Shown: in pieces, positions 41,584 through 51,067 of the stretch | Layout: each line of letters opens with the position of its first letter | How positions within the stretch are numbered: the first letter of the stretch is position 1 | From: Syntrophaceae bacterium | GTDB taxonomy: Bacteria; Desulfobacterota; Syntrophia; Syntrophales; Smithellaceae | Direction of reading: 5' to 3' | NCBI GenBank assembly: GCA_009773315.1 | Contig: WRPE01000031.1 | Location: 1-54,052, forward strand | DNA: 54,052 bases | Notes under the pieces: model-generated | Told to the model about the DNA's origin: nothing | The model's input: only the letters and a program-made list of their open reading frames with translations | Databases searched by the model: none | Position numbers and translations under genes: made by a program

Positions 41584-42501
41584 CTACAACAGATGCCCCA
41601 CGGCTTTGGTAAATCTCTCTTTGCGGATGGCCGGCGTCTCAGTGACGGCAAGCGACTTTCCACTTGCCTTCAACTCGGCAATCCGGTTTTGCGGCGAAGG
41701 ATGCGTCTTGGCAAAATCAGATCCGCCCGGTTTTATTTGTCTGGTCATGACGCCCAGCATATCGGTCAGCGCGCCGGGATTGTAACTCATTCGCTGAAGG
41801 ATGGACACCGCCGCCGCATCGGCCTGATATTCATAAGAACGAGAATAGCCGTTGTTGATCATTGTGTTGGTGATATCGGAAATCACACCCCCGAAAGCCT
41901 GAGTTAATTGTGCGACTTCCGGTGAACCGAACGACTTGGCCCCTTCCTGTGCCAGAATCGAAAGCGCCTCCGTCATCCGCGCTTTCTCGATGGCCTTCAT
42001 GCCGTGCCTTAACTGAACATGACCGATCTCATGCGCTAAAACAGCAGCCAGCGCGTCTTCCGTTCGGCAGCAGCGTATCAGCCCGCGGGTAATAAAGATG
42101 TGACCACCCGATGTGGCAAATGCGTTGATATCGTCGGAATCCAAAACGAGAAAATGATACCCGCCAAACAGCTCAGGCATATCCGACACCTGGGCCAGCG
42201 TCTGACCGAGCACATTGAGATAAGCATTGACTTTTGCATCTGCTGAAGCCGAATACTTTCCCAGAACCACCGCACCGACGGTTCGTCCGATATAGTATTC
42301 CTGTTCCGGCGTAAAATCTTCCAGGCTCTTCGACACGGCTGCAGTGCTCTTGCGTATGGACTGACTTTGAGACTTGCTGATCGCGCCGGTGGCCTCACCG
42401 ACCGTTGTAGCCACTGTTGTCGCCGTTTCTACTACCGCGCAACCCATCAGAGTCATTAAAGCCAGCAGGATAAACCCTGTTTGCCAATAGTGTTTATTCA
42501 T
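41584..42501 (-). CDS. M48-family zinc metalloprotease, lipoprotein
   Basis: A 305-residue protein with a lipoprotein signal (FILLALMTLMGC, lipobox cysteine at residue 21) and the M48 active site LAHEIGHVQLRHG. Upstream is the M48-type YIGRTVGAVVLGKYS segment, and the second metal region includes YSRSYEYQADAAAV. Relatives such as LoiP and BepA cut or chaperone misfolded outer-membrane proteins in the periplasm. Its ATG overlaps the stop of the SH3 gene (ATGA), so translation is coupled. It lies 34 bp before the cyclase start. Confidence 0.88.
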   Translation of the reverse strand: MNKHYWQTGFILLALMTLMGCAVVETATTVATTVGEATGAISKSQSQSIRKSTAAVSKSLEDFTPEQEYYIGRTVGAVVLGKYSASADAKVNAYLNVLGQTLAQVSDMPELFGGYHFLVLDSDDINAFATSGGHIFITRGLIRCCRTEDALAAVLAHEIGHVQLRHGMKAIEKARMTEALSILAQEGAKSFGSPEVAQLTQAFGGVISDITNTMINNGYSRSYEYQADAAAVSILQRMSYNPGALTDMLGVMTRQIKPGGSDFAKTHPSPQNRIAELKASGKSLAVTETPAIRKERFTKAVGHLL

Positions 42502-43001
42502 AGCCTGCCTCCTTCCCCGCCAGGCGTCAGACGACCCCCGGATATAAAATCTTCCATTTGTTCCTGAGACACCTTCATGGCTTCCATCTTATTGATCCAT
42601 GTGTAGTCAAGATTTTTGTTGCTCTTGCGATATTGGGCCTCCACCTCTTCGCTGAAGCCTTTGCCCGCAAGCGCGATTTCATCGCGGGTGACGGAAGTCC
42701 CCACATTGCTCTGCCCGGCTTTCAGGGCTATTTTTTTACTGGTCAAGGCTGTATTGTGCATCCATCCCTGATTTTTTCCGCTGCCCAGTGACACTCTTTT
42801 CCAGGCACCCCGCTCTTCCAATACCGTCACCGAACTGCCGTAAGTTGTCCTAGCCACGATTTTACCCAAATACGACGGCGTGGCCCGCAATTGACTTTCT
42901 TTAACCTGAACATTCATGGTTTTTTGCGCGACGGCGGTTGAGCCAAGCCATAAAGAGCCAAGCAGCATGAGGCAAGCGATCATAAATATATAACGAAACA
43001 T
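42498..43001 (-). CDS. Secreted SH3-domain protein
   Basis: A 167-residue protein with a signal peptide (FMIACLMLLGSLWLGSTAVAQ, cleavage likely after AVA). It then has a bacterial SH3 domain: VKESQLRATPSYLGKIVA, TTYGSSVTVLEERGAWKRV and NQGWMHNTAL. The C-terminal tail is polar and includes FSEEVEAQYRKSNKNLDYTW. Bacterial SH3 domains usually bind peptidoglycan or protein partners in the envelope. The start at 43001 has a perfect GGAGG. It is the first gene of the SH3 - M48 - cyclase run. Confidence 0.85.
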   Translation of the reverse strand: MFRYIFMIACLMLLGSLWLGSTAVAQKTMNVQVKESQLRATPSYLGKIVARTTYGSSVTVLEERGAWKRVSLGSGKNQGWMHNTALTSKKIALKAGQSNVGTSVTRDEIALAGKGFSEEVEAQYRKSNKNLDYTWINKMEAMKVSQEQMEDFISGGRLTPGGEGGRL

Positions 43002-43127
43002 TTGACCCTCCTTTCCACAACAAATTGTCGGATGATTCAAATGATTGAAAACTATCTTTCGTTTGTCAAGAAAAAAGACTGGCGTGTGTAAGCATAACCA
43101 AGGCAAGGAAATTGCATGGCTGATCAT

Positions 43128-43340
43128 CTAAAAATCGCCGCTGATTTTTCTACTGCGAAGTTCCACAATCTTTCCTTTGTTCCAGCCGGAGATTTTGCTG
43201 TAGTATTTGGTGAGCCGGGCAATGCCTTCAACATCGGCCGAGCCGCAGTAGCCGCATCTTTCAGTCACACCCGGCGCGATCTCCTCGCCGGACTTACGGA
43301 TGAATAATGTTAAATCTGTCGTTTCGGAGGAATCAATCAT
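43128..43340 (-). CDS. Stand-alone zinc-ribbon-like protein resembling the C-terminus of anaerobic ribonucleotide reductase NrdD
   Basis: A 70-residue protein. Residues 27-70 (RCGYCGSADVEGI, RLTKYYSKISGWNKGKIVEL) match the C-terminal finger region of class III ribonucleotide reductases, but it lacks the rest of the enzyme and has one CxxC rather than two. The start at 43340 is one base past the HD-gene stop, so it is likely coupled to the HD gene. The HD protein may act on dNTPs, and this small protein may bind nucleotides; that link is inference. Confidence 0.6.
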   Translation of the reverse strand: MIDSSETTDLTLFIRKSGEEIAPGVTERCGYCGSADVEGIARLTKYYSKISGWNKGKIVELRSRKISGDF

Positions 43341-43341
43341 A

Positions 43342-44760
43342 TTACACGTTCGTCGGAATGGATTTTTCGATATTGCCCAATGCCGCTTCCGCCGCCTTCG
43401 ATAGCTCTTCATCGTGGTCATGGTTAAGCGCAAAAGCTCGGAAATGATGTACACGCGCAGGAATGAAGCGGTAAATCTCAGCCAGCGGTTCGGAAGAAAT
43501 ATGCCCCGTCGCCGGATTGAAGATATTGATGAGTTTGGACGGCACAGCCATCGGATTCAAAGGACGCGGGTCCTGCGTTGCAACATCCACGCGAAACGGA
43601 AGCTTTTTGAGTTTTGCGGGGAGAAAGGTTTTGATCTTTGCCTCATAATTTTGCGCGTCCGGAAATACTGTTCCGCGTTGAATCGAATCGATGGATATTT
43701 CGGCGGCAAAAGACATTTTCCATTTCAGTTCGCGGGCGTGAATTTTTTGCCATTCCAGCGCCAACTTACGTTTGCGTGGATCTTTGACGGAAAGCCAGCC
43801 CTGCACTTCGCTGAATAATGACCACTCATCGCAACCGAGATAGGCGTCGAGATTCTTTATCGGACTTTCCTGATACATGAGCCTCAGCGTGTCAGAGAAA
43901 ATTTCCTGCAAGTGCAAATCCAGCGCACGCGTGGTGCGGTGAAAATACACATTACTGTATAGATTCAAGCGGGCGTTGAGAAAACGCCGGAGCGCCGAGA
44001 TGCCGGACTGATGAAGGGCCAGGCCGTCTTTTGTAAAAAATGTGTAGTAGCGCAGGCGCGGCATATCAACCATGTCCAGAGAAAAACCCGTCATATAGGC
44101 GTCGCGCTGGACGTAGTCGAGATTATCAACCGTGTAAATGCCGGAGAACAACTGCCTGAGCCAGTGAAGCCAGCGCGGCTGTTTTTCTTCACGGCGGAGG
44201 TCGGGCATTTTGATGAGATAGGCGACCTGCTGCGGGTCTAACCTTTCCCCACGGGCAAAAGCGCCCGACGGGCCACGCGAAATTCGCGAAATAACCCCGC
44301 CCAGTTTTTTGATAATGATCTGCCGGCCTATATCTTCGTGGGTCAGCCCCCAGGCAGAGAGATAATGTTCATCAAAAAAATGGCCGAACGGGCCATGTCC
44401 CACGTCATGGAGCAGTCCCGCAAGACGAAGCAATTCTTCCACATAATTGAAAGACGGCGTGTCCTTGCAGACATCCTTGAGGCTGGGATACAGATGACGG
44501 GCGAATTCTCCCGCGACATGCATCGTTCCCAGCGAGTGCTGAAAACGGGTATGTTCCGCCGCAGGATATACCCAACGGGCGCTCTGGAGTTGATAAATGC
44601 GCCTAAGCCTCTGCATCCAGGGAGAATCAAGAATATCCTTTTCCGTTTTTTCCGCGGGCCCGTTATCATGCGGCACTGTAAAGAAAGCGTAGGCGTGAAT
44701 CGGATCGGCAATTAAAGCCATCCCGTCGTAGGCATTCATGGGAAAATCATTCTTTTTCAT
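43342..44760 (-). CDS. HD-domain phosphohydrolase (SAMHD1/dNTPase-like)
   Basis: A 472-residue protein with the SAMHD1-type arrangement. It has ALIADPIHAYAFF, QRLRRIYQLQSARWVYPAA, the metal/phosphate histidine in HTRFQHSLGTMHVAGE, and the HD motif LLHDVGHGPFGHFFDEHYLS. Relatives are dNTP triphosphohydrolases or nucleotide phosphohydrolases. It is upstream of the NrdD-like zinc ribbon gene, which starts one base past its stop, hinting at a nucleotide-linked pair. Confidence 0.8.
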   Translation of the reverse strand: MKKNDFPMNAYDGMALIADPIHAYAFFTVPHDNGPAEKTEKDILDSPWMQRLRRIYQLQSARWVYPAAEHTRFQHSLGTMHVAGEFARHLYPSLKDVCKDTPSFNYVEELLRLAGLLHDVGHGPFGHFFDEHYLSAWGLTHEDIGRQIIIKKLGGVISRISRGPSGAFARGERLDPQQVAYLIKMPDLRREEKQPRWLHWLRQLFSGIYTVDNLDYVQRDAYMTGFSLDMVDMPRLRYYTFFTKDGLALHQSGISALRRFLNARLNLYSNVYFHRTTRALDLHLQEIFSDTLRLMYQESPIKNLDAYLGCDEWSLFSEVQGWLSVKDPRKRKLALEWQKIHARELKWKMSFAAEISIDSIQRGTVFPDAQNYEAKIKTFLPAKLKKLPFRVDVATQDPRPLNPMAVPSKLINIFNPATGHISSEPLAEIYRFIPARVHHFRAFALNHDHDEELSKAAEAALGNIEKSIPTNV

Positions 44761-44845
44761 GACAACTTGTTTACAATATTATACCTAAAATATCAATTTC
44801 AATAATTATTTGATGAAACCGTCCAACAAACGCATGACAAACGCA

Positions 44846-44873
44846 TTGACAGATTTCTTCAATATGGTAACAA
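44846..44873 (+). promoter_or_regulatory. Weak candidate promoter of the ADP-forming CoA ligase gene
   Basis: TTGACA (44846-44851) with TAACAA (44868-44873) at 16-base spacing, 46 bases before the ATG. The -10 is a poor match. Confidence 0.35.
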
Positions 44874-44919
44874 AATAATCACATTAAATATTAAACATTT
44901 TATTTTGGAGTAAGCCCTT

Positions 44920-47004
44920 ATGAAAACTTTTTTCTCGCCGTCATCCATTGCCGTCATCGGCGCCAGTCCCCGCGAAGGCAGCCTGGGCAGTCAGATTATC
45001 ACCAACCTACGCTATGGATACACCGGCCCGATTTATCCCGTTAACCCCAATTATTCAGACATCCAGACCCTGCCGTGTTATCCGACGGTAGAAGAGATTC
45101 CCGATCCGGTCGACCTGGCGATCATTATCGTTCCCGCCCGCGCCGTGCCCGAGGCACTCACAGCCTGCGGGCGCAAAGGCATTAAGCGTGTCATCATCGA
45201 AAGCGCCGGTTTTGCCGAGACCGGCAAGGAAGGCCGTCTGCTTCAGGAGCGCTGCCTGGCTCTCGCCCGCGCGGCCGATATCCGCATCTGGGGACCCAAC
45301 TGTATGGGCATGGTGGATATCCCGAAAAGATTCTTTTTTACCTTCATGCACCCCAATATCTACAAAGACGGCTTAATTAACGGCCGGATTTCCATGGTGG
45401 TGCAAAGCGGTATGCTTTCCGCCGGATTTTTAGTTGATTTGATGAGCGAACGCGCCGTGGGGATAGCCAAGGCCTGCTCCATCGGCAATAAAATGGACAT
45501 CGACGAATGCGACGTGCTGGAATATCTGCTCGAAGACGACGAAACGGATGCCATCGCCCTGTATCTGGAATCGATTGTGCGGGGACGCAAATTTCTGGAA
45601 CTGGCGGACCGAGCGAAAAAACCGATTGTCCTGCTCAAGGGCGGTAAGAGCACTGCGGGGGCTAAGGCGGCGCTTTCGCACACATCGAGTCTGGCCGGCA
45701 ACGCCCGGTTGCAGGATTCCCTTTTATCGCTGGCCGGGGTGACGATTGCGTGCGACTTTCAGCAGATGATGGAAGTAACCCGCGCGCTGGCCATGATCAA
45801 ACAGACGCCTGCGAATTGCCGGACGGCGATTTTGACCTTCAGCGGCGGCGCGGGCATCTTGTCGTGCGATTTGATCGAGCAACAGGGGCTGCGTGTGGCC
45901 GAACTTTCCGCCACAACAAAAAAAGACCTGGCTTCCGTATTTCCCGACTGGCTGCCCGCCTCAAATCCCGTTGACATGTTTCCCGCCTTTGCCGCCAAAG
46001 GCCCTATTGCCGCCTATGACAGCGCATTTAACGCCGTCGTGAAAGATCCGCAAGTGGACGTCATCTTTCTGCATTTCTTCGTCGGCCTCTATCCCAACTA
46101 CGACCAGTTGAGGCTCTTCAAGGAAGCGGCGGATCGGGAGGGAAAAGTTTTGATCCTCTGGGTTATCGGCCGACGGGACGCGCTTCGAGACTTCAAGCGG
46201 GAGGCTCAGGAGTGCTCTATCCCTGTTCACGGAGAATTGTTCCGTGCTGTCGAATGCCTGACGTATGCGTCGCGTTACACGCCGCGCAAAAAAACACATC
46301 AACTGATTCATACCGGGAAACCCAAACGGTTGCCGAAAGCCGCGTCCATTCTTTCAGACTGCCCCGAACGAATCTGGGATGAATACGACAGCAAACGGCT
46401 GCTCAAAACATATGACATACCCGTGGTTGAAGAAAAGATCGTGGAATCGGCCGCCGAGGCGGCATCCGCCGCTCGCCGGATGGGATACCCCGTTGTCCTC
46501 AAGGGACTCGCCAAAGGACAGATACACAAAACAGAATCGGGATTGGTTTGTCTGGATATTACCTCATCTGCAGCACTCAAAACCGCCTATGCCAATTTGA
46601 CCCGCCGGATGAAAGGCAAGGGAAGAATTTTATTGCAGCGGCAGATGCCCATCGAATATGAACTGATTGTCGGCGTACTGCAAGATTCGCAGTTCGGTCC
46701 GTGCGTAATGTTTGGTCTGGGCGGCGTTTTTTCCGAACTGCAAAAGGACGTTGTCTTCGCGCCCGCGCCGCTTTCCGCGTCAACCGCAAAAGAACTGATC
46801 CGGCGTATTTCGGGCAAGAAACTTCTGCAGGGCTTCCGCGGCAGAAAGCCGTTGGATATGAGATTGATGGCAAGTATATTGGTGAACCTGGGTAACCTCG
46901 CCGCCTCCTGCCCGGATATCGAGCAGATCGACGTCAATCCTCTGGTCGTGCATCAGGGAAAGCCCGTCGCGGTGGACGCGACGATCGTGAAGCGCATTTC
47001 GTGA
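44920..47004 (+). CDS. ADP-forming acyl-CoA synthetase (acetate-CoA ligase type, alpha+beta fusion)
   Basis: A 694-residue NDP-forming ligase. The CoA-binding domain opens with SIAVIGASPREGSLGSQI, the succinyl-CoA ligase-like domain carries AALSHTSSLAGN with the phospho-histidine, and the C-terminal ATP-grasp domain (from about residue 480) contains YPVVLKGLAKGQIHKTESG. It makes ATP from acyl-CoA, ADP and phosphate, or the reverse. In a fermenting or syntrophic cell this conserves energy from acetyl-CoA. Alone after a divergent gap, the ATG follows GGAG. Its downstream neighbour, NDH-2, is convergent. Confidence 0.9.
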   Translation: MKTFFSPSSIAVIGASPREGSLGSQIITNLRYGYTGPIYPVNPNYSDIQTLPCYPTVEEIPDPVDLAIIIVPARAVPEALTACGRKGIKRVIIESAGFAETGKEGRLLQERCLALARAADIRIWGPNCMGMVDIPKRFFFTFMHPNIYKDGLINGRISMVVQSGMLSAGFLVDLMSERAVGIAKACSIGNKMDIDECDVLEYLLEDDETDAIALYLESIVRGRKFLELADRAKKPIVLLKGGKSTAGAKAALSHTSSLAGNARLQDSLLSLAGVTIACDFQQMMEVTRALAMIKQTPANCRTAILTFSGGAGILSCDLIEQQGLRVAELSATTKKDLASVFPDWLPASNPVDMFPAFAAKGPIAAYDSAFNAVVKDPQVDVIFLHFFVGLYPNYDQLRLFKEAADREGKVLILWVIGRRDALRDFKREAQECSIPVHGELFRAVECLTYASRYTPRKKTHQLIHTGKPKRLPKAASILSDCPERIWDEYDSKRLLKTYDIPVVEEKIVESAAEAASAARRMGYPVVLKGLAKGQIHKTESGLVCLDITSSAALKTAYANLTRRMKGKGRILLQRQMPIEYELIVGVLQDSQFGPCVMFGLGGVFSELQKDVVFAPAPLSASTAKELIRRISGKKLLQGFRGRKPLDMRLMASILVNLGNLAASCPDIEQIDVNPLVVHQGKPVAVDATIVKRIS

Positions 47005-47122
47005 AACGTGAAGCGTATGACGGCATCAATGCCACTGAATAGCGATGGGGAAATCGCCGCGCTTTGCGCTAAAAAGTGAGCGTCAGTTTGTATGCCTGTG
47101 TCGTCTCTGCAGGCCAGATGTG

Positions 47123-48541
47123 TCATGAATGATGATGATCCCTGTCCGGCGCGGCGCAGGAACCGCTTTTTGAACCGGCGGGCATTCGGGCCGGAAAAAC
47201 ATAGCGCACAGCTCGCTCATACAGCAGGTAATCCCACGCCCAGTTGGTCAGCACCATGACCCGATTGCGGAAGCCGATCAGATTGAAAAGATGGATAACC
47301 AGCCACATCACCCAGGCGAAGAATCCCTTGAATGTAAACTTGCCGATGGCAACTCCGGCCGCTTTACGGCCGATGGCAATCATCGAACCCCGGTCAGCAT
47401 ATCGGAAGGACTGCGGTAATTTTCCCGCGATTTGACACAAAACATTTTTTGCAGCTCTCACACCGGACTGAATCGCCACCTGCGCAACCATCGGCAGGGC
47501 GCGCGATGCATCTTGAATAGACGCCAGATCGCCGATCACATAGATTTCAGGATGCTCCGGTATTTGCAGGTTATCCAGCACCGCCACCCGGCCATCGCGT
47601 GTTACGGGAATTCCCGAAGCGGCGGCAAGCGCCTCTCCCTTAACGCCTGCGGTCCAGACAACCGTGTTCGTTTCAATATTCTCTTTGCCTCGACTTCCTG
47701 TATAGGGAACGGTCTCGTGTCCTCGATCCACCTTTCCAGTCTGGTTAGGGTCGTGAAACCGTTCCCTGCGCGCCTGCGAATGGGGATCAGTTTCCGTAAC
47801 CTTCAGAAAAACTTTCCCCGGTGTAACTTCGGCAACGGCAGCGTTCATTCGTACATCCACACCCATTTTCTGCAGCTGATCGGCCGTGTAGCCCCGGATG
47901 TCAGCGGGCATGGGGGCTACCAGATATCCGGCGGCTTCCAGCAGAATAATTCGTACTTCGGAAAAATCGATCGTCGGATAATCCTTGACGAGCGGGCCAT
48001 GAATAAGTTCGGTCAGTGCCCCTGAGTATTCTACGCCGGTGGCCCCGCCGCCCACAATGACAAATGTCAAAAAAGCCTTCCTTCTTTTTTCGTCCATTTC
48101 ACGGGATGCAGCTTCAAAGCAGCAGATGATATGATTTTTCAAGGCGACGGCTTCTTCCAGCGTTTTGAGGAAATAAGTATACTCTTCGACGCCCGGCACG
48201 CCGAATGTGGAGGTGACACTGCCGTTTGCCAGGATCAGATAATCATAGGATAGCGTTTCAGCATCTGTTTCGATTTGACGATTCTGCAAATCGATCCGTC
48301 GCGCGTGCGCCAGAATAAAATTGATATTCGGGATTTTCCAGAAGACGCTGCGCACCGGGTAGGCAATATCTTCCGCGTCGAGTTCCGCTGCCGCCACCTG
48401 GTACAAAAGTGCCAGAAAGGTATGATAGTTATTGCGGTCGATGACAACCACATCAACCGGATGATGCGCCAGTGTGCGCGCTGCCCAAAGGCCGCCAAAG
48501 CCCGCGCCGATGATGACGACTTTTGGCCTTGTTTTCTCCAA
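47123..48541 (-). CDS. Type II NADH:quinone dehydrogenase (NDH-2), interrupted in frame by a palindromic element
   Basis: A 472-residue FAD protein. The FAD-binding motif is VVIIGAGFGGLWAARTLA and the NADH motif is VIVGGGATGVEYSGAL. The TNTVVWTAGVKGEALAA region and the C-terminal amphipathic/hydrophobic part (FFAWVMWLVIHLFNLIGFRN) are typical of NDH-2, which passes electrons from NADH to quinone without pumping. Between GKVFLK and NTVVWTAG the protein carries an extra, polar stretch of about 40 residues; about 23 of these (EN-terminal HDPNQTGKVDRGHETVPYT) are encoded by the element at 47702-47768, which keeps the frame open. The element sits in a loop ahead of a conserved strand. Confidence 0.85.
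   Translation of the reverse strand: MEKTRPKVVIIGAGFGGLWAARTLAHHPVDVVVIDRNNYHTFLALLYQVAAAELDAEDIAYPVRSVFWKIPNINFILAHARRIDLQNRQIETDAETLSYDYLILANGSVTSTFGVPGVEEYTYFLKTLEEAVALKNHIICCFEAASREMDEKRRKAFLTFVIVGGGATGVEYSGALTELIHGPLVKDYPTIDFSEVRIILLEAAGYLVAPMPADIRGYTADQLQKMGVDVRMNAAVAEVTPGKVFLKVTETDPHSQARRERFHDPNQTGKVDRGHETVPYTGSRGKENIETNTVVWTAGVKGEALAAASGIPVTRDGRVAVLDNLQIPEHPEIYVIGDLASIQDASRALPMVAQVAIQSGVRAAKNVLCQIAGKLPQSFRYADRGSMIAIGRKAAGVAIGKFTFKGFFAWVMWLVIHLFNLIGFRNRVMVLTNWAWDYLLYERAVRYVFPARMPAGSKSGSCAAPDRDHHHS
47702..47768. repeat. Interspersed palindromic element inside the NDH-2 coding sequence
   Basis: Outer arms AGGGAACGGT (47703-47712) and ACCGTTCCCT (47758-47767) pair perfectly. The interior TCGTGTCCTCGATCCACCTT and GGTTAGGGTCGTGA matches the cores at 2.9 and 18.4 kb. 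It lies in frame, with no stop on the coding (minus) strand. Confidence 0.85.
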
Positions 48542-48571
48542 ATAAAATCCCCTTTTCGTTAGCCTGCTTTG

Positions 48572-51031
48572 CTATTTATGTTTTGCTGATCCTTTCGTTT
48601 TCTCTTTTATCGTTAGCTTCCTGATCTTTGTCGATGTGACCCTCGCCTTCTGCTGCGGTGCCTTGACCGGTTTTTTCCAGTCGCCGTTTTCCAGCGCCAG
48701 TTTCACGACGTCCATCATGTCGCTGACGAAATGAAAGGTGATGCTTTTTTGCACGTTGGCCGGAATATCCTCTATATCCTTGCGGTTCCATGCAGGCAAA
48801 ATCAGGGTTTTGATGCCGGCCCGATAGGCCGCCAGCACTTTTTCCTTGATGCCGCCCACCGGCAGCACCGCACCGCGCAATGTGATTTCGCCGGTCATGG
48901 CCAGGTGCTTTTTAACCTTCCGATTGGTGAGTAAGGAGGTCAAAGCCGTGAGCATCGTTACACCCGCCGATGGTCCATCCTTAGGAATCGCGCCCGCCGG
49001 AACATGAATGTGAATATCCCGTTCATCGAAGAAATCCGGATCCACACCCAGCTCTTTGGCGTTGGTGCGAATAAAGCTCAACGCCGCCGAAACCGACTCC
49101 TTCATAACGTCGCCTAATTGTCCGGTCAGGGTGAGACCTTTTTTACCTTTCATGGCCGTGGCTTCGATAAAGAGCATGTCGCCGCCCACCGGTGTCCAGG
49201 CCAGGCCGATGGCGATGCCGGGCTTGGTAATGCGCGCATCAATATCCGTCGGAACGCGGACCGGCCCCAGATAATTGTGAATATCTTTCTCCGTCAGCGT
49301 TTTCGCTTTGATGCTGCCTTCGGCAATCTGCGCGGCCACACCCCGGCAGGCGCTGGCGATCTCACGCTCCAGATTGCGCACGCCCGCTTCCCGCGTGTAG
49401 CCGGTAATCACGGTGGTGAGCGCCTTGGCCGTCATCTTGAACTGCGGCGCGGTCAGGCCGTTTTCCTTCAATTGCCGAGGGATTAAATACCGTTCAGCGA
49501 TTTTCACCTTTTCTTCCTGTGTGTAGCCCGTCAGCTCGATAACCTCCAGACGATCCAGGAGCGCCGGAGGAATGGTGTCCAGCACATTGGCCGTTGCGAT
49601 AAACACGACGTGTGACAGATCAAACGGCACGTCCAGATAGTGATCGGAAAACGTGTTGTTCTGCTGCGGATCTAAAACTTCCAGCAGGGCCGACGAGGGG
49701 TCTCCCCGAAAATCGCTGCCGACTTTATCGATTTCATCGAGCATGAACACAGGGTTGTTCGATTCCGCCCGCCGCAGACTCTGAATAATCCGTCCGGGCA
49801 AAGCGCCGATGTAGGTGCGGCGATGACCGCGGATTTCCGCTTCATCCCGCACACCGCCCAGCGATATGCGCACAAACTTGCGGGCAAGCGCCCGAGCGAT
49901 GGAATGACCCAACGATGTCTTGCCTGTGCCCGGAGGGCCGACAAAGCAAAGAATCGGTCCCTTGGAATCCGGTTTGAGTTTGCGCACGGCCAGATATTCG
50001 ATGATGCGTTTCTTGGCCTTGGCCAGCCCATAGTGGTCTTCATCCAGAACCTGGCGCGCCTTGGGGATATCCAGATTATCCGTCGTGCCCTCATGCCAGG
50101 GCAGCGCCGTTATCCAGTCCAGATAGGTCGAGGATACCGTGTATTCCGCCGAAGACGGATTCATGCGGGAGAGCCGCTCCAGCTCGCGCAGCGCCTCTTT
50201 TTTTGCCTCTTCGGGCATGTTTTTCTCCTCAATCTTTTTGCGGTACTCATCCGTCTCCACTGCATTTTCGTCGGTTTCGCCCAGTTCTTGTTTGATGGCC
50301 TTCAACTGCTGGCGCAGGTAATATTCGCGCTGATTTTTGTCGATATCGTCTTTCACCTTGGTCTGAATTTTATTGCCCAGTTCGAGGACTTCCATCTGGT
50401 GATTGACCAGACGGGTCAGTTCCTTAAGGCGCTTTTTCACGTCGGCGGTATCGAGCACTTTCTGCTTCTCCTCCACCGGCGCATTGATAACCGACGTGAT
50501 CAGATCGGCGAGTGTCCCGGCCTCTGTGACGGACTTGGCCATCGAACCAAACTCCGGCGGCAAAAAAGGTGAAAGCTTTAATATGCGGTCGAACAGCGAC
50601 AGCAAATTAGACATCAGAGCTTCGGTCTCCAGATCTTTGACCTCTTTCTCCTCAATCAATTTAATGCGCGCCTGCTGATAGGATTTGCCTGCAATAAGCT
50701 CCTCTATCGAAAAACGGCTGACGCCCTGTAAAAGCAGCTGCGTTCGGTTTTCCGACGTTTTGGCCATCTTCAGGATCATGGCGCAGGTGCCCACTTGATG
50801 CATGTCGTCAAGCGTATATTGGTCCGGTGTTTCCGGCTCTTTTTTTGTCATGATGAGCCCCACCAGGCGGTCTTTGGTCATGGCTTCGTCCACCAATAGC
50901 GAAGCGCTGCCCGTGACTTCCAGCGGAATCATGGTTTTGGGAAATACCAATACATTTTGTAACGGAAGAATCGGAATCACTTCCGGAATATTGAAATTAT
51001 TTTTATTTTCAGACCCGTTTTGTTGAGTCAT
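48572..51031 (-). CDS. lon: ATP-dependent protease Lon (LonA type)
   Basis: An 819-residue LonA. The N-terminal substrate-binding domain starts at [20 protein letters not shown]. The AAA+ domain has Walker [13 protein letters not shown], Walker [12 protein letters not shown] and the sensor regions; the protease domain has the Ser-Lys dyad in [10 protein letters not shown] and [16 protein letters not shown]. It degrades misfolded and regulatory proteins. Start 51031 follows GGAGG with 5-base spacing; an earlier in-frame ATG is not needed. It follows hsp20 by 36 bp as a heat-shock operon. Confidence 0.95.
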   Translation of the reverse strand: MTQQNGSENKNNFNIPEVIPILPLQNVLVFPKTMIPLEVTGSASLLVDEAMTKDRLVGLIMTKKEPETPDQYTLDDMHQVGTCAMILKMAKTSENRTQLLLQGVSRFSIEELIAGKSYQQARIKLIEEKEVKDLETEALMSNLLSLFDRILKLSPFLPPEFGSMAKSVTEAGTLADLITSVINAPVEEKQKVLDTADVKKRLKELTRLVNHQMEVLELGNKIQTKVKDDIDKNQREYYLRQQLKAIKQELGETDENAVETDEYRKKIEEKNMPEEAKKEALRELERLSRMNPSSAEYTVSSTYLDWITALPWHEGTTDNLDIPKARQVLDEDHYGLAKAKKRIIEYLAVRKLKPDSKGPILCFVGPPGTGKTSLGHSIARALARKFVRISLGGVRDEAEIRGHRRTYIGALPGRIIQSLRRAESNNPVFMLDEIDKVGSDFRGDPSSALLEVLDPQQNNTFSDHYLDVPFDLSHVVFIATANVLDTIPPALLDRLEVIELTGYTQEEKVKIAERYLIPRQLKENGLTAPQFKMTAKALTTVITGYTREAGVRNLEREIASACRGVAAQIAEGSIKAKTLTEKDIHNYLGPVRVPTDIDARITKPGIAIGLAWTPVGGDMLFIEATAMKGKKGLTLTGQLGDVMKESVSAALSFIRTNAKELGVDPDFFDERDIHIHVPAGAIPKDGPSAGVTMLTALTSLLTNRKVKKHLAMTGEITLRGAVLPVGGIKEKVLAAYRAGIKTLILPAWNRKDIEDIPANVQKSITFHFVSDMMDVVKLALENGDWKKPVKAPQQKARVTSTKIRKLTIKEKTKGSAKHK

Positions 51032-51067
51032 GATAACCTCCAAATGTTGTTGTCAAGAAAAAATCAG

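Noticed and set aside
47027-47122. Short text AETTQAYKLTLTF followed by a stop, on the minus strand after NDH-2 (about 47068-47110), like the end of an outer-membrane beta-barrel protein
   Set aside because: Only 17 codons, without any upstream homologous sequence; chance is likely.
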